This document shows, one piece after another, positions 1 to 9,107 of a stretch of DNA of 64,000 bases (position 1 is its first letter; every line of letters starts with the position of its first letter). A model generated the notes under the pieces. It did no database searches. It worked only from the letters and a program-made list of their open reading frames with translations, and was not told the origin of the DNA. Both the position numbers and the translations under genes were made by a program. The stretch comes from Methylotenera oryzisoli (GTDB lineage Bacteria; Pseudomonadota; Gammaproteobacteria; Burkholderiales; Methylophilaceae), in the NCBI RefSeq assembly GCF_004661485.1, contig NZ_PQVH01000001.1:1-64000 (forward strand), read 5' to 3'.

Positions 1-42
1 TTTACTAATTAAAATTAACTTATATAACACGCCATAAATACT

Positions 43-119
43 TGGTTGCGGGAACAGGATTTGAACCTGTGACCTTCGGGTTATGAGCCCGACGAGCTGC
101 CAGACTGCTCCATCCCGCG
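43..119 (-). tRNA. Initiator tRNA-fMet (anticodon CAT)
   Basis: Read on the minus strand this is a 77-nt cloverleaf with the 3' CCA encoded (43-45). The anticodon loop is CTCATAA, giving anticodon CAT. Two initiator hallmarks are visible: the first base pair of the acceptor stem is a C1xA72 mismatch, and the anticodon stem carries three consecutive G-C pairs (GGG/CCC) next to the loop. The T arm has the usual GGTTCAAATCC core. These features separate it from elongator tRNA-Met and tRNA-Ile2. It delivers formyl-methionine at translation starts. Confidence 0.97.
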
Positions 120-162
120 TCCGGCTCGACATCACTTAATACATGTTGCGTCGAGAGGTGAG

Positions 163-191
163 ACTATAGCAAAGGCTGATATGTTCTGCAA
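163..191 (-). promoter_or_regulatory. Sigma-70 promoter candidate for the initiator tRNA
   Basis: On the minus strand a TTGCAG box (186-191) and a TATAGT box (163-168) are separated by 17 bp, about 45 bases upstream of the tRNA 5' end. The -10 box is good and the -35 box is weak. The position fits transcription of the tRNA alone, which would agree with a possible terminator just upstream. Confidence 0.45.
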
Positions 192-214
192 GAACTATTG
201 TGAGAATTTATGAT

Positions 215-239
215 AAAAACGATCGGCTTATTTAGCCGA
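215..239 (-). terminator. Possible Rho-independent terminator of the exbB-kdsB operon
   Basis: On the minus strand a 6-bp stem (TCGGCT/AGCCGA, 223-239) with a 5-base loop is followed after a few bases by a run of five T. It lies 40 bases downstream of the kdsB stop. The stem is short, so this is a modest candidate. Confidence 0.4.
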
Positions 240-277
240 CTTCGGCAAATTCCATATAGATTAATGACTTAGTCATT

Positions 278-1033
278 TTAATCCATTAATGCACGAACGC
301 GCGCCAAATCACTTTCAGTATCCACACCTGCCGCAGGCGCATTATCTGAAACGCTTACTGCAATTTTATAGCCTTGATATAAGACACGTAATTGCTCTAA
401 ACATTCAAATTGCTCTATCGCCGCTGGCGCAAGATTAGCGTACTGCTTTAAAAAACCAGCACGATAAGCATAGATACCTATATGTCTATAAGCAGGAATC
501 CCTGATACCAACTCTTGCGCACTACTATATGTATCTCTAGGGAACGGAATAGATGCACGGCTGAAATACATAGCGTAGCCATTCACATCCATCACCACTT
601 TAACTACATTAGGATTAGTAAAGTCTGATTTTTCTGTAATGGGATGACAGGCTGTTGCCATCACAGCGTGATTACTAGCCGACAAGGTTGTAGCAACTTC
701 AATAATAAGCTTGGCATCGATTAGCGGCTCATCACCCTGCACATTAACCACAATCGCATCATCAGACCAACCTTCGATAGCTGCAACCTCAGCAATGCGA
801 TCTGTGCCACTGACATGATTAGCATTTGTCATCACTGCGGCATAACCATGTTGACGAACTGCAGATGCAACCCGCTCATCATCTGTCGCCACGACCACTT
901 GTTTAGCACCACTACTTTTTGCTCGTTCAGCCACCCACACAACCATTGGCTTTCCTGCAATATCCAACAAAGGCTTACCCGGCAATCGCGTGCTTGAATA
1001 ACGCGCAGGAATGACGACATAAAACTCTGGCAC
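278..1033 (-). CDS. kdsB: 3-deoxy-manno-octulosonate cytidylyltransferase (CMP-KDO synthetase)
   Basis: Activates KDO by transfer to CMP (CTP + KDO -> CMP-KDO + PPi) for lipopolysaccharide inner core synthesis in the cytoplasm. The N-terminus carries the family nucleotide-binding motif VVIPARYSSTRLPGKPL, followed by VNVQGDEPLID and a C-terminal GVDTESDL, all typical of KdsB. I chose a GTG start at 1033, which gives 251 aa, close to the usual 248-250. In-frame ATGs at 1087, 1066 and 1063 would add 10-18 unrelated residues and overlap the upstream gene. It is the last gene of the envelope operon, 13 bp after the Trm112-like gene. Function is secure, the start less so. Confidence 0.93.
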   Translation of the reverse strand: MPEFYVVIPARYSSTRLPGKPLLDIAGKPMVVWVAERAKSSGAKQVVVATDDERVASAVRQHGYAAVMTNANHVSGTDRIAEVAAIEGWSDDAIVVNVQGDEPLIDAKLIIEVATTLSASNHAVMATACHPITEKSDFTNPNVVKVVMDVNGYAMYFSRASIPFPRDTYSSAQELVSGIPAYRHIGIYAYRAGFLKQYANLAPAAIEQFECLEQLRVLYQGYKIAVSVSDNAPAAGVDTESDLARVRALMD

Positions 1034-1046
1034 CGCTTCTGAGCAA

Positions 1047-1229
1047 TTATGCAATTTCTTCATCATCCGATAGTTTACGGGCTTCATCTTCCAGCATCAC
1101 AGGAATACCGTCACGTACGGGGTACGCTAAACGCGCCGACTTAGAAATCAGTTCATTAGTTGCTTTGTTATAAACCAAAGGCCCTTTAGTGACAGGGCAG
1201 ACTAAAATCTGTAAAAGCTTTGCATCCAT
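1047..1229 (-). CDS. Trm112 family (YcaR-like) small protein
   Basis: A 60-residue protein of the Trm112/UPF0434 family. It shows the N-terminal [14 protein letters not shown] stretch and a later [16 protein letters not shown] segment, as in E. coli YcaR. Only one of the usual zinc-ligand cysteines is seen (C11), which is normal for bacterial members that lack the full zinc site. The gene sits between lpxK (stop of lpxK at 1230 abuts this start) and kdsB, an order conserved in many proteobacteria. Its exact role in bacteria is not settled. In eukaryotes Trm112 activates methyltransferases. Confidence 0.88.
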   Translation of the reverse strand: MDAKLLQILVCPVTKGPLVYNKATNELISKSARLAYPVRDGIPVMLEDEARKLSDDEEIA

Positions 1230-2234
1230 TTAACTTCTCAATTTATCTAGTTTATTTAATATGACAGCCATTAACTGAACATCAATCTCAGCACTCACAG
1301 GCAGCACCCAGAAATTAGGCTGGGCAAATGATGTACATTTAACCGCATCCTTTTCGGTCATGATGACAATATCCGTTTCAAGATTCTCAAAATCTTGTGC
1401 GCAGTATTGATAATGATCATTATATGCTTTGCGTTTAAAATTCAAACCCATCGCACTTAATTGGTTAAAAAATCTATCTGGATTACCTATCCCGGCAATT
1501 GCCGTGATGGTTTTTCCTGCGAAATCGACTGGTGCGGATAGTGATTGACGATGGACAAGATTATAAAAAACGGTCGCATTTAATTGCATTTCAATGAGCG
1601 GTCGCGTGGCAAGTGCATTTAAATTAGATGCCACCCCATTACTCACAACCGCATCTACTGTTGCTAACCTACTCTTAGGCTCACGCAATGGCCCAGCCGG
1701 CAGAAGTGCACCATTACCAAACCCTTTTACGCCATCAACCACCACCAACTCTACATCTCTTTGCAGCGCGTAATGCTGCAGACCATCATCACTGATCACA
1801 ACATTGCACTCGGGATGCGCTTTCAATAACGCCAAACCAGCCGCCACGCGCTCTGCACCAACAAAAACTGGACATGCTGTGCGCATTGCAATCAAAACTG
1901 GCTCATCACCTACGGCAGAAGGGCTGCTTTCGGGCGACACGGATGCAATACCAACTAAATTACCACCATAGCCACGGCTAATAACACCGGGTTTATATCC
2001 GGATTGCTTTAATTGCTCTGCCAGCCAGATCACTACTGGGGTTTTACCAGCGCCGCCTACATTAATATTACCGACAACAATAACTGGGACAGGAAGGTTG
2101 TGACTTTTTAAGACACCGCATTTGTAGAGGAAGCGCCTGAAAGCGGTAATGATTAAGAACAGCCAAGAAATGGGCAATAGCAGCAAATGCCACGGCGTGA
2201 AAGTAAGCCACTGCTTTTGCAACCAATTAGCCAT
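1230..2234 (-). CDS. lpxK: Tetraacyldisaccharide 4'-kinase (lipid A kinase)
   Basis: Phosphorylates the 4' position of the lipid A disaccharide using ATP at the inner membrane. The N-terminus has a hydrophobic anchor (WHLLLLPISWLFLIITAF). It is followed by the LpxK P-loop region VGNINVGGAGKTPVVIWLA and ISDDGLQHYAL, with the family DDGLQH motif. Length is about 334 aa, as expected. I prefer the ATG at 2234; an in-frame GTG at 2243 directly behind the msbA stop is the alternative. It lies between msbA and the Trm112-like gene in the minus-strand envelope operon. Confidence 0.95.
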   Translation of the reverse strand: MANWLQKQWLTFTPWHLLLLPISWLFLIITAFRRFLYKCGVLKSHNLPVPVIVVGNINVGGAGKTPVVIWLAEQLKQSGYKPGVISRGYGGNLVGIASVSPESSPSAVGDEPVLIAMRTACPVFVGAERVAAGLALLKAHPECNVVISDDGLQHYALQRDVELVVVDGVKGFGNGALLPAGPLREPKSRLATVDAVVSNGVASNLNALATRPLIEMQLNATVFYNLVHRQSLSAPVDFAGKTITAIAGIGNPDRFFNQLSAMGLNFKRKAYNDHYQYCAQDFENLETDIVIMTEKDAVKCTSFAQPNFWVLPVSAEIDVQLMAVILNKLDKLRS

Positions 2235-2245
2235 CACGCTCACAC

Positions 2246-4018
2246 TTATGCGCTAAATTGCTTTTGATATAACTTGGCATAGTAACCATCTAGCGCCATC
2301 AGCTCTTGATGGGAACCAGACTCAACAATACGGCCGTGCTCCATCACCATGATGCGATCTGCGTTTTCGATTGTGCTCAAGCGATGCGCAATCACAATAC
2401 TGGTACGATTACGCATCAATGCATCCATCGCTTGCTGTACGTGCTGCTCAGACTCAGTATCTAGCGCGGATGTTGCTTCATCCAGTAATAAAATTGGGGC
2501 GTTTTTAAGAATAGCGCGCGCAATCGCTAGGCGCTGACGCTGACCACCCGACAGTTTCACGCCTCTATCGCCAATTTCATTTTGCAAACCATTCGGCAAT
2601 TGTTGGATAAACTCCCAGATATGTGCCGCTTTTGCTGCAGCAACAACCTCTTCTTCCGTGGCACCACGTAGCACACCATAAGCAATATTATTGAAGATAG
2701 TATCATTGAATAAAATGATATCTTGACTCACCAATGCAAATTGTTGGCGCAGATTTTTTAGCTGTATAGTGCTGCAATCGACACCATCTAACAACACTGC
2801 ACCCTGCTCTAACGCATAAAACCTAGGGAGCAAATTGACCAGCGAGGTTTTACCACCACCAGAGCGCCCAACCAATGCAACCTTTTCACCCGCTTTGATG
2901 CTAAAGCTTAAATTATCCAATGCAGGCTTTGGGGTGTCTGCATAATGCAAGGTAACATTTTTAAATTCGATATCGCCTTTTGCTCGCTCTATCGTCACAC
3001 TCCCCTGATCCACTTCAGGCTGACTATCTACAACCTCAAAAATACTTTGTGCTGCGGTTAAGCCGACTTGCAGGTCTTCGTTGGCAGCTGCAATATGTTT
3101 AATAGGTGAAATTAGCATTAGCAAGGCACCAACAAAAGCGGCAAACTCACCAACACTAAAATTACCAATGGCATAGTAAATCACCAAACCCAATGCCAAG
3201 GCTGCAAACAACTCAACCACAAAACTACTAAGGCCCGCGATACGTGCCACGCGCAACTCTACTTTTCGGTTATTGGCAATAATTTGAGCAAAACGATTAA
3301 ATTCAAAGTCTTGTGCGCCAAAGATTTTAACGATTCGCTGCCCAGCAATGGCCTCTTCTGCAGTTTTAGTCATTTCGCCTACACTGTGTTGCACCTGCTT
3401 GGCGTTTGACTTTAACTTAGGCGTCATCTTTTTTAGGTACATTGCAATGAATGGCAGCACTACCGCAAAAATCAACGTCAAACGCCAATCCAGATAGAGC
3501 ATATAGCCAATCAAGCCCACTACGGTTAACGCATCGCGCAACACGTTCATCCAAGAACGAGTAGTTGCAGTTGAAAGGCGCTCTACATCATAGGTGAACT
3601 TAGAAACCACAGAACCAGCTGACCTTGCATCAAAATACTGCACCGGTAGCAACATCAGCTTGGCAAACATTTCTCTACGGAAGTCTTCAACCACCCGCCT
3701 TGCAACCACGCGCATACAGTAATCCGAAATAAAACCAGCAATACCTCTTGCCACCATTAAAGCAACGACCATCAATGGTAATAATATAGTCTGGCCTTCT
3801 GCCTTTTTAGCGAAGCCTTCGTCAGTAACTTGCTTGATTAACGCTAGAAATGCGGTATTACTGCCAGCTAGCAACGCTAGCGCAACAATACTCACTATAA
3901 AAATGTATTTGTATTGCCACGCATAATGAAACAAACGCAAATATAAAACTTTTGCGTTTGGTATATGCACTGCTGTGTTGATTTTAGATTTGGTTTTTTT
4001 TAGATTTGAGTTAGACAT
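2246..4018 (-). CDS. msbA: Lipid A export ATP-binding/permease MsbA
   Basis: A half-size ABC exporter that flips core-lipid A across the inner membrane. Of 590 residues, roughly 1-340 form the six-helix membrane domain. The rest is the ATPase: Walker A GRSGGGKT (384-391), signature LSGGQ (489-493), Walker B ILLLDE (509-514) and an H-loop in IVIAHRLST. Length matches MsbA (about 580). Placement between exbBD and lpxK supports lipid A transport rather than a drug exporter. The start ATG at 4018 follows exbD by 55 bp. Confidence 0.95.
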   Translation of the reverse strand: MSNSNLKKTKSKINTAVHIPNAKVLYLRLFHYAWQYKYIFIVSIVALALLAGSNTAFLALIKQVTDEGFAKKAEGQTILLPLMVVALMVARGIAGFISDYCMRVVARRVVEDFRREMFAKLMLLPVQYFDARSAGSVVSKFTYDVERLSTATTRSWMNVLRDALTVVGLIGYMLYLDWRLTLIFAVVLPFIAMYLKKMTPKLKSNAKQVQHSVGEMTKTAEEAIAGQRIVKIFGAQDFEFNRFAQIIANNRKVELRVARIAGLSSFVVELFAALALGLVIYYAIGNFSVGEFAAFVGALLMLISPIKHIAAANEDLQVGLTAAQSIFEVVDSQPEVDQGSVTIERAKGDIEFKNVTLHYADTPKPALDNLSFSIKAGEKVALVGRSGGGKTSLVNLLPRFYALEQGAVLLDGVDCSTIQLKNLRQQFALVSQDIILFNDTIFNNIAYGVLRGATEEEVVAAAKAAHIWEFIQQLPNGLQNEIGDRGVKLSGGQRQRLAIARAILKNAPILLLDEATSALDTESEQHVQQAMDALMRNRTSIVIAHRLSTIENADRIMVMEHGRIVESGSHQELMALDGYYAKLYQKQFSA

Positions 4019-4073
4019 GGGCTAACGTCTATGTAGAATTGGAAGAAAATGCAAAAGGGTTGAGTGTTAAAAC

Positions 4074-4499
4074 TCAAGACCCTGATTGCACTTGTGTGGC
4101 AAATGTAATTTTTGAGTAGCCAGCCACTCGTGATGCTTCCATCACATTCACAACAGACTGATGCGTAGTGTTCGCATCTGCATTAATTACAATGGTTGGC
4201 TCCTGAGTGCCCGCCTTTGCTGCTGCTTGCAATGCTGCGCTGATTGCAGCCACTGAACCATCAGCCAAAGGCTTACCGTCAATCAAATATTTACCTGTAG
4301 CATCTACAGCCACTTCAATCGTCAACGGTTTATCCTGAGGCGCATTTGCCTCGGCAGTTGGCAGATTAATCTGCAACTCGTTCGTACGTGAAAATGTAGC
4401 GCTGACAATCAGAAAAATAATGATCACCAACAATACATCAATCAACGGAATAAAGTTGATTTCAAGCTCTTCGTGTTTCTTCCCACGCTGAAAATCCAT
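4074..4499 (-). CDS. exbD: ExbD/TolR family biopolymer transport protein
   Basis: Inner-membrane protein that, with the ExbB-like partner, couples proton motive force to envelope work. The 141-aa sequence has a short basic cytoplasmic N-terminus and one membrane helix (INFIPLIDVLLVIIIFLIVSA). The helix includes the essential aspartate of the family (IDVLL, about residue 22). A periplasmic domain follows. It is encoded 28 bp after exbB. In this conserved context (exbBD-msbA-lpxK-kdsB) the pair may serve TonB-type transport or lipid A-related functions; which one cannot be told from sequence. Confidence 0.92.
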   Translation of the reverse strand: MDFQRGKKHEELEINFIPLIDVLLVIIIFLIVSATFSRTNELQINLPTAEANAPQDKPLTIEVAVDATGKYLIDGKPLADGSVAAISAALQAAAKAGTQEPTIVINADANTTHQSVVNVMEASRVAGYSKITFATQVQSGS

Positions 4500-4527
4500 T
4501 TGGTGCTTCCTTAAATTATCGCGCTAA

Positions 4528-5133
4528 TTACTGACGTTCGCCATGAATAATTTCAACCAACTTAATGGCCTGCTGCTCCATCTCAATCAGTAACGCATCA
4601 ACTTTTGTACGGAAATAGCGATAGGCAATCATCGCCGGCACGGCGACCACAATACCAGCTGCGGTATTGTACAAGGCAACTGAAATACCACGAGCGAATT
4701 GAGCAACATCATGCCCTTGCGTAGTAAACGCACCGAACAACTCAACCATACCAATCACTGTCCCTAACAAACCTAGTAGTGGTGATACGGTTGCAATCGT
4801 GCCCAAAGTAGAAAGATACCTCTCCATTTGATGCGCAACCGCACGCGCTGTTTCTTCAATAGACTCTTTAGTCACTTCACGTGAGTTTTTAGCATTGGCC
4901 AGAGCCGTTGCAAACACGCGACCCAATAGAGAATGTTGCTCCAGACGATTAATAGTATCTTTAGTGATACCGCCCTTAGCTAGCCAAGCCTGCAATTCTG
5001 GCAATAGATTTTTAGGAGACACTACGTTCTCGCGCAACGCAAAACTACGCTCACCTATAATTGCTACAGCAATAACTGATGCAATAACAAGTGGCCAGAT
5101 AGGCCAGCCGGCAGCTAGAATGATTTCCCACAC
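4528..5133 (-). CDS. exbB: MotA/TolQ/ExbB family proton channel protein
   Basis: A 201-aa inner-membrane protein with an N-terminal helix (WPIWPLVIASVIAVAII) and two further helices. These lie in the TVSPLLGLLGTVIGMVELF and GISVALYNTAAGIVVAVPA regions, which carry the ExbB/TolQ/MotA signature. It forms a pentameric channel around ExbD. The start is GTG at 5133, supported by AAGGGG nine bases upstream. It heads the minus-strand operon. A good -10 hexamer (TATAAT, minus strand, about 5253-5259) lies upstream, but I see no convincing -35. Confidence 0.92.
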   Translation of the reverse strand: MWEIILAAGWPIWPLVIASVIAVAIIGERSFALRENVVSPKNLLPELQAWLAKGGITKDTINRLEQHSLLGRVFATALANAKNSREVTKESIEETARAVAHQMERYLSTLGTIATVSPLLGLLGTVIGMVELFGAFTTQGHDVAQFARGISVALYNTAAGIVVAVPAMIAYRYFRTKVDALLIEMEQQAIKLVEIIHGERQ

Positions 5134-5404
5134 AGTGAAATTCCCCTTAAATCAAATACTCAATAAAAATCTGTGACAAATGCCTTAATATCAGGCCCAG
5201 CGATACTTTAGCTTGTCATGTGCTTTTGGGCAAGCGCTAGCATCATTCAATAAATTATAGATACACAATTTATTCACTTATCTGTATTGTAGAGCTTAGA
5301 ACATCAAACAAGCTTGCAGGCTGTAAAAAAGATTAAAAGTCATACATTCCGAATAATATTTAGATGAACCAAGTACACCTGCATTAATTTAGAGCTAGCA
5401 CCGA

Positions 5405-8400
5405 ATGGTAGAATTATTTAAATCTTACATCGTCCGCGACGACAGCCTTGCAACACTCTTAATCAGCACCTACGAACCATGGCTAATCGTTTTGTCTTAT
5501 GTAATTGCCGTATGCTCTTCAATATTGGCTTTTCAATTACTCAGGTTGGCGAAGGATCAGTCATTCGCCATCAGCAAGCCTATTTCTATTTTATCTAGCT
5601 CGGTTTCATTAGGTGCGGGGATATGGGCAATGCATTTCATTGGCATGCTTGCACTCAACATCTGCACTGAAGTCAAATACAACCCATTCATCACAATTTT
5701 CTCGATGCTTCCTGGCACCCTCGCCTGCTATTACGCACTACATTTATTGTCTGAGGACAACTTGAGTCATCAGCGCATTATTGCAGGGGGCGTAATCGTA
5801 GGCGCAGGCATAGGCCTGATGCACTATACAGGCATGCTCGCTATGCAGATGAGTGCTCTATTGCGCTTTAATCTCAACTGGGTGCTTTTATCCATTATTG
5901 TTGCTATTTCTTTAGCGACCTTATCCCTTTGGTTAGGTGCAGCCCTCAGCAATCAAAAAGGTAAACTGCCTAAGTCTACTGGTGTGATTATCAGCGGACT
6001 GGTCATGGGTAGTGCTATTACTGCCATGCACTATACCGGCATGGCTTCTGCTCGATTTATTGGCGAAAGCAACACCAGCCTCCCTGATACATTTGATGGA
6101 CATGCCGCCTCTATGTCATTAGGCATCACTTTAGTGACTCTGTTGATTGGTATATTAGCTGCCTCAGTGAACGCACTAGCGAGGTACAAGCAAACCTTAG
6201 CGACTTTGCAAGCAAGTGAAACCAGGCTTTCTACGATTTTAAATACCGCCATTGACGGCATTATTACCATTAACACCAAGGGCAATATATTGTCTTTCAA
6301 TACCGTTGCCGAGCAACTATTTGGCTGGAAAGCAGATGAAGTTATCGGAAAAAACATCAACATACTGATGCCTAACCCACACCACTCCAACCATGATGAC
6401 TATCTAAAAGACTACCTGAAAAGTGGCCAGGCTAAGATTATAGGTGTAGGCAGAGAGGTAGAAGGTTTACGTAAGGATGGTTCACTGTTCCCTATCCGAC
6501 TTGCGATTGGCAAGGTGGTATTAAGTGACGAAACCTTGTTTGTAGGCTTTATCACCGACTTAACCCCACGCAGGGAAATGGAAATCGCCGTCAGGGAAAA
6601 AGACGAGCAACTGCAATCAATGATAGCAAACATTCCCGGTATCGCGTTCCGTTGCAATTACAACAGCAACTGGAGCATGCAATTTATTAGCAACCGCGTA
6701 TTGCAACTGACTGGCTGGGAGGCACAAGACTTTCTGGATGGAACGATACATTTTCCTAAAATCACTAACCCTGAAGACTCAGCTAGAATTCTTCCCACGG
6801 TAGAGGCTGCCGTCAAAAATCACCAACATTACAATGTTGAATACCGGATTACCGACCGTAATGGCGAAGAAAAATGGGTGAGTGAGTTTGGCTCAGGTAT
6901 CTATGATGAGAATAACAATATTACGATGTTAGATGGTGTGATTATTGACATCACAGAATCTAAGCGCAGAAACGCAGCATATCAGGGCATTGTGCGGGCG
7001 ATTAACTACTCTACAAGCATTGCGGAGTTCTCAGTTGACGGCTTGATTTTGACAGCGAACCAAAACTTCCTTTCTCTGCTAGGTTATACCTTAGAGGAGG
7101 TGATAGGACTGCATCACTCCATTCTCTGCTCTGAAGAAGACGCAAGGTCTGTCCGATACAAAAACAAATGGAAATCGCTGCGCAACGGTGAGTTTGTGCA
7201 TGGCGAGTTTTTACGTCTGGGCAAAGATAAACGCGAGGTATGGATTAATGCGTTTTACAGCCCAGTAAAAGATTTTGATAACAAAATAAGCAAAGTCATT
7301 ATGTTTATGATTGATATCACCGAGCGCAAAAAAATGGAGAACGACCTGCGTGAGGCAAAAAACATCGCAGAGCAAGCCGCTAGCGTTAAATCTACCTTCT
7401 TGGCAAATATGAGCCATGAGATCAGAACCCCAATGAACGCAATTATTGGGTTTACCGAACTGATGCTGGACACAGAAATGAAGCCGGATCAGCAAAGCTA
7501 TGTCTCGACCATCAACAACTCTGCCAAGTCGCTACTACATTTACTCAATGATATTTTAGATAGTGCAAAGCTGGAAAAAGGCATGCTGGAATTAGAGTCT
7601 TTTGACTTTTCCATGAATGAGCTTGTTGATAGCGTCATATCAACACTTTGGTTGCAAGCTCGCAAAAAAGAGCTGGATTTACAACTTGAAATCAGCGATG
7701 ACGTCACTGGTTATTACTACGGCTCAGCTCACCGCATTCGTCAGGTATTAATGAACCTATTGGGCAATGCCATTAAGTTTACCGATACAGGGGCAGTCAA
7801 ACTGAAAGTGTATACCCAAGATCAGGGCACTGTTCGTTTTGACGTCATTGACACGGGGATTGGTATTGCAGCAGACAGGCTTGATGCCATATTTGAGCCT
7901 TTTACCCAGGCAGATGCGTCTATGAGCCGCCGCTTTGGTGGGACGGGGCTAGGGACGACCATTAGTAAACAACTGGTCGAAGCAATGGGAGGCACAATCA
8001 ACGCTACTAGCCAGCTAGGCACAGGCAGCTGCTTCAGCATTAGCCTGCCACTGAAAAAGGGCGAAGAAAAAGAGCAATTAACGCTAGATTTAGTGACTAA
8101 ACTTCCACCTTTGCGCATTCTTGTGGCGGATGATATTGCACAAAACCGTGAGTTGTTAAACATCATCTTAATCCGAGATGGTCACGAAGTGACACTGGTT
8201 AGCAATGGGGAAGAAGCGCTTGAGCAGTTTGCCAACCATCCATTTGATATCATTTTAATGGATGTGCAAATGCCTAAAGTAGACGGTCTCACGGCTACCC
8301 GTAGGATTAGAATGTTAGAACTAGAAAACAATACACCTAGAACACCGATTATTGCATTAACTGCGAGCGTGCTTGAAGAGGATAGATTAGCCGCAAAAGA

Positions 8401-9097
8401 AGCTGGCATGGACGGCTTTGCCACTAAACCGATTGAGCTTGCAAACCTCACTCGAGAAATGGCGCGTGTTCTTAATGTTAACGACATCCAGGCACCCAAT
8501 GCAGCTATTGAGAAAGAGTCATTAGAGGCGGACTTTCGCACTGATCGTGGTATTGCACTATGGGGCAGTGAGCAAATTTATTATACTCAGTTAAAACAAT
8601 TTATTCATCAGCACGCACAGGCGCTAGATGCAGTAAGACAAGCTGCCACAACCAATGACTTTGCTTTATTAAATGGGCTGGCCCACGCACACAAAGGCGT
8701 CACGGCTAATTTATCCATCAGCAAACTGCAACGTATTTATGGCGAAATAGAATCTGCCACTCACCATCAAAATAAGCAACTATTACCCTCGTTGATTAGT
8801 CAGTTAGAAAGTGCATGGCAATCATTAATTACGGCAATACAGAATGTAGCGACTCAAGAAACTAATGACGCGACGCCCCATGATGACCAATCCGCTAGCC
8901 AAATAATGGCTTTAATACACCAACTAAGGGAGCTGACAGTGAAAGCCAGGCTTGATGACACATTGATGCAGGACATCAGCACTGCCATGCCAGCTCATTT
9001 GCAATTAGAACTGAGCATAGTTAGCAACGCCTTGAACGAGTTTGAGTTTGAACAGGCACTAATGGCAATTGATAAGCTGATTGAGAAGTTTAATTAA
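5405..9097 (+). CDS. MHYT/PAS hybrid sensor histidine kinase with receiver and HPt domains
   Basis: A 1230-aa membrane sensor. Residues about 25-260 form an MHYT domain with three motifs (MHFIGM 76-81, MHYTGM 139-144, MHYTGM 208-213), predicted in this family to sense a small gas or metal. PAS1 (about 270-390) resembles the FixL heme PAS, with His330 in an NHDDYL context and Arg350 in GVGREVEG. PAS2 (405-520) and PAS3 (525-645) follow. The kinase core has H671 in SHEIRTP, N-box N784/N788, DTGIGI 816-821 and FGGTGLG 844-850. A receiver has D909/D910, phospho-Asp953 and K1008. A C-terminal HPt has H1094 in HAHKG. Its partner is the HD-GYP regulator 10 bp downstream. Ligand binding is inference. 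Confidence 0.93.
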   Translation: MVELFKSYIVRDDSLATLLISTYEPWLIVLSYVIAVCSSILAFQLLRLAKDQSFAISKPISILSSSVSLGAGIWAMHFIGMLALNICTEVKYNPFITIFSMLPGTLACYYALHLLSEDNLSHQRIIAGGVIVGAGIGLMHYTGMLAMQMSALLRFNLNWVLLSIIVAISLATLSLWLGAALSNQKGKLPKSTGVIISGLVMGSAITAMHYTGMASARFIGESNTSLPDTFDGHAASMSLGITLVTLLIGILAASVNALARYKQTLATLQASETRLSTILNTAIDGIITINTKGNILSFNTVAEQLFGWKADEVIGKNINILMPNPHHSNHDDYLKDYLKSGQAKIIGVGREVEGLRKDGSLFPIRLAIGKVVLSDETLFVGFITDLTPRREMEIAVREKDEQLQSMIANIPGIAFRCNYNSNWSMQFISNRVLQLTGWEAQDFLDGTIHFPKITNPEDSARILPTVEAAVKNHQHYNVEYRITDRNGEEKWVSEFGSGIYDENNNITMLDGVIIDITESKRRNAAYQGIVRAINYSTSIAEFSVDGLILTANQNFLSLLGYTLEEVIGLHHSILCSEEDARSVRYKNKWKSLRNGEFVHGEFLRLGKDKREVWINAFYSPVKDFDNKISKVIMFMIDITERKKMENDLREAKNIAEQAASVKSTFLANMSHEIRTPMNAIIGFTELMLDTEMKPDQQSYVSTINNSAKSLLHLLNDILDSAKLEKGMLELESFDFSMNELVDSVISTLWLQARKKELDLQLEISDDVTGYYYGSAHRIRQVLMNLLGNAIKFTDTGAVKLKVYTQDQGTVRFDVIDTGIGIAADRLDAIFEPFTQADASMSRRFGGTGLGTTISKQLVEAMGGTINATSQLGTGSCFSISLPLKKGEEKEQLTLDLVTKLPPLRILVADDIAQNRELLNIILIRDGHEVTLVSNGEEALEQFANHPFDIILMDVQMPKVDGLTATRRIRMLELENNTPRTPIIALTASVLEEDRLAAKEAGMDGFATKPIELANLTREMARVLNVNDIQAPNAAIEKESLEADFRTDRGIALWGSEQIYYTQLKQFIHQHAQALDAVRQAATTNDFALLNGLAHAHKGVTANLSISKLQRIYGEIESATHHQNKQLLPSLISQLESAWQSLITAIQNVATQETNDATPHDDQSASQIMALIHQLRELTVKARLDDTLMQDISTAMPAHLQLELSIVSNALNEFEFEQALMAIDKLIEKFN

Positions 9098-9107
9098 AGA
9101 GTTGACT

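Noticed and set aside
5250-5262. Perfect TATAAT-like -10 box on the minus strand before exbB
   Set aside because: No acceptable -35 hexamer is found at 16-18 bp, so I mention it with exbB but do not list it as a promoter.
9081-9107. Upstream start of the HD-GYP regulator overlapping the kinase gene
   Set aside because: The added residues have no relation to receiver domains, and ATG 9108 follows a reasonable ribosome site and leaves no overlap.
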